Assembly: GCF_001522545.3 (NCBI RefSeq)
Contig: NC_031770.1
Location: forward strand, 838,538 to 902,537
DNA: 64,000 nucleotides
Reading direction: 5' to 3'
Source: Parus major
Taxonomy: Eukaryota; Chordata; Aves; Passeriformes; Paridae
Shown: positions 63,626-64,000 of the stretch, piece after piece
Layout of the letters: the number at the start of each line of letters is the position of its first letter
How positions within the stretch are numbered: the stretch's first letter is position 1
The notes under the pieces: model-generated
The model's input: only the letters and a program-made list of their open reading frames with translations
Database searches by the model: none
What the model was told of the DNA's origin: nothing
Made by a program: the position numbers and the translations under genes

Positions 63626-64000
63626 TGAGCTGTTGCCAGGGATAAGATTCCCTGGATCCCTCTCATCCAAAAAAATCCCCACAAAACCCAAACCCAGCAA
63701 CTGATTTCCAACAAAGGAACGAAATGGAGGGAATTTCTTCCCATTTTCACTCCTTTCACCCCAATTCCAGCAGAGCCGCCAATCCGGGCTGGAATTCCCG
63801 GTGGGTCTGGACGTGGGGCTGCTCCTCACCTCTCCATGCCCGGGATCCCGGGATGCGGCGCCGCAGGGAAGGGGCTCCAGCGGGAAGGAGCCGGGGCCCT
63901 GCGGCGCTGGGAAGGAGCGCGGGGAAGGCGGGAATGCGCGGCAGGAATGCGGGATGAGGGATGCGTTGCCGAGGCAACCATTCCTTCTCCATCTCCCGCC
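63626..64000. other. Non-coding interval to window end
   Basis: Unique sequence, CpG-rich after 63830. No exon recognised; a gene could begin beyond the window. Confidence 0.45.

Noticed and set aside
1..64000. Abundant TEAD-type CATTCC/GGAATG words as enhancer evidence
   Set aside because: They are part of the background vocabulary throughout the window, including inside satellites, and carry no positional information.
1..64000. Exons of PAX1, NKX2-2 or other usual FOXA2 neighbours
   Set aside because: No paired-box, homeodomain or other conserved protein segment was recognised in any frame; these genes presumably lie outside the window.

Overview
This is vertebrate, almost certainly avian, draft genomic DNA. 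It has one protein-coding gene that I can support: FOXA2 (HNF3-beta), a forkhead/winged-helix transcription factor, on the minus strand. Evidence for a bird: several truncated CR1-type LINE 3' ends, including one with the degenerate 8-bp terminal repeat typical of avian CR1; high GC; and dense short GC-rich tandem repeats. The GGAATTCC/TCCC-rich vocabulary suggests a passerine, but that is an inference. There are nine runs of N, most of them inside or beside tandem repeats.

Layout. 1-42.9 kb lies downstream (3') of FOXA2. It holds no recognisable exon, but many minisatellites, CR1 fragments at about 1.7, 10.2, 11.2, 22.2, 23.3 and 26.9 kb, and several AT-richer non-repetitive islands. Those islands contain intact binding words for forkhead, NKX2, ONECUT, HNF1, TCF/LEF and POU factors (near 5.4-6.1, 15.2-15.8, 16.7-16.9, 24.4-24.7, 32.1-32.4, 34.0-35.0 and 40.2-40.4 kb). 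I read them as candidate cis-regulatory elements. A roughly 1-kb polypurine tract (40.7-41.7 kb) and a 21-bp minisatellite (42.5-42.8 kb) lie just past the gene. 42.9-46.0 kb is FOXA2: a 3'UTR mostly hidden by a gap, a large last coding exon (43743-44987), a 455-bp intron, a short first coding exon (45443-45529), a 5'UTR with a long poly-T tract, and a CpG-rich promoter with TATA-like, CCAAT, CRE-like and T-box words. 46-64 kb is the 5' flank: CpG-rich DNA, GC-rich minisatellites, candidate elements at 48.6-49.0 and 57.5-57.7 kb, and CR1 fragments at 53.9 and 63.4 kb.

The biology is a developmental control locus: one dosage-sensitive endoderm, notochord and floor-plate regulator in a large non-coding landscape. 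In other vertebrates FOXA2 is linked to PAX1 and NKX2-2, and in human the lncRNA LINC00261/DEANR1 starts just downstream; no exon of these genes was recognised here. I found no CRISPR array, operon, tRNA, rRNA or intact transposon, and no undescribed protein system. The most interesting material is regulatory sequence and unusual repeats, and its function cannot be proven without alignments or chromatin data.
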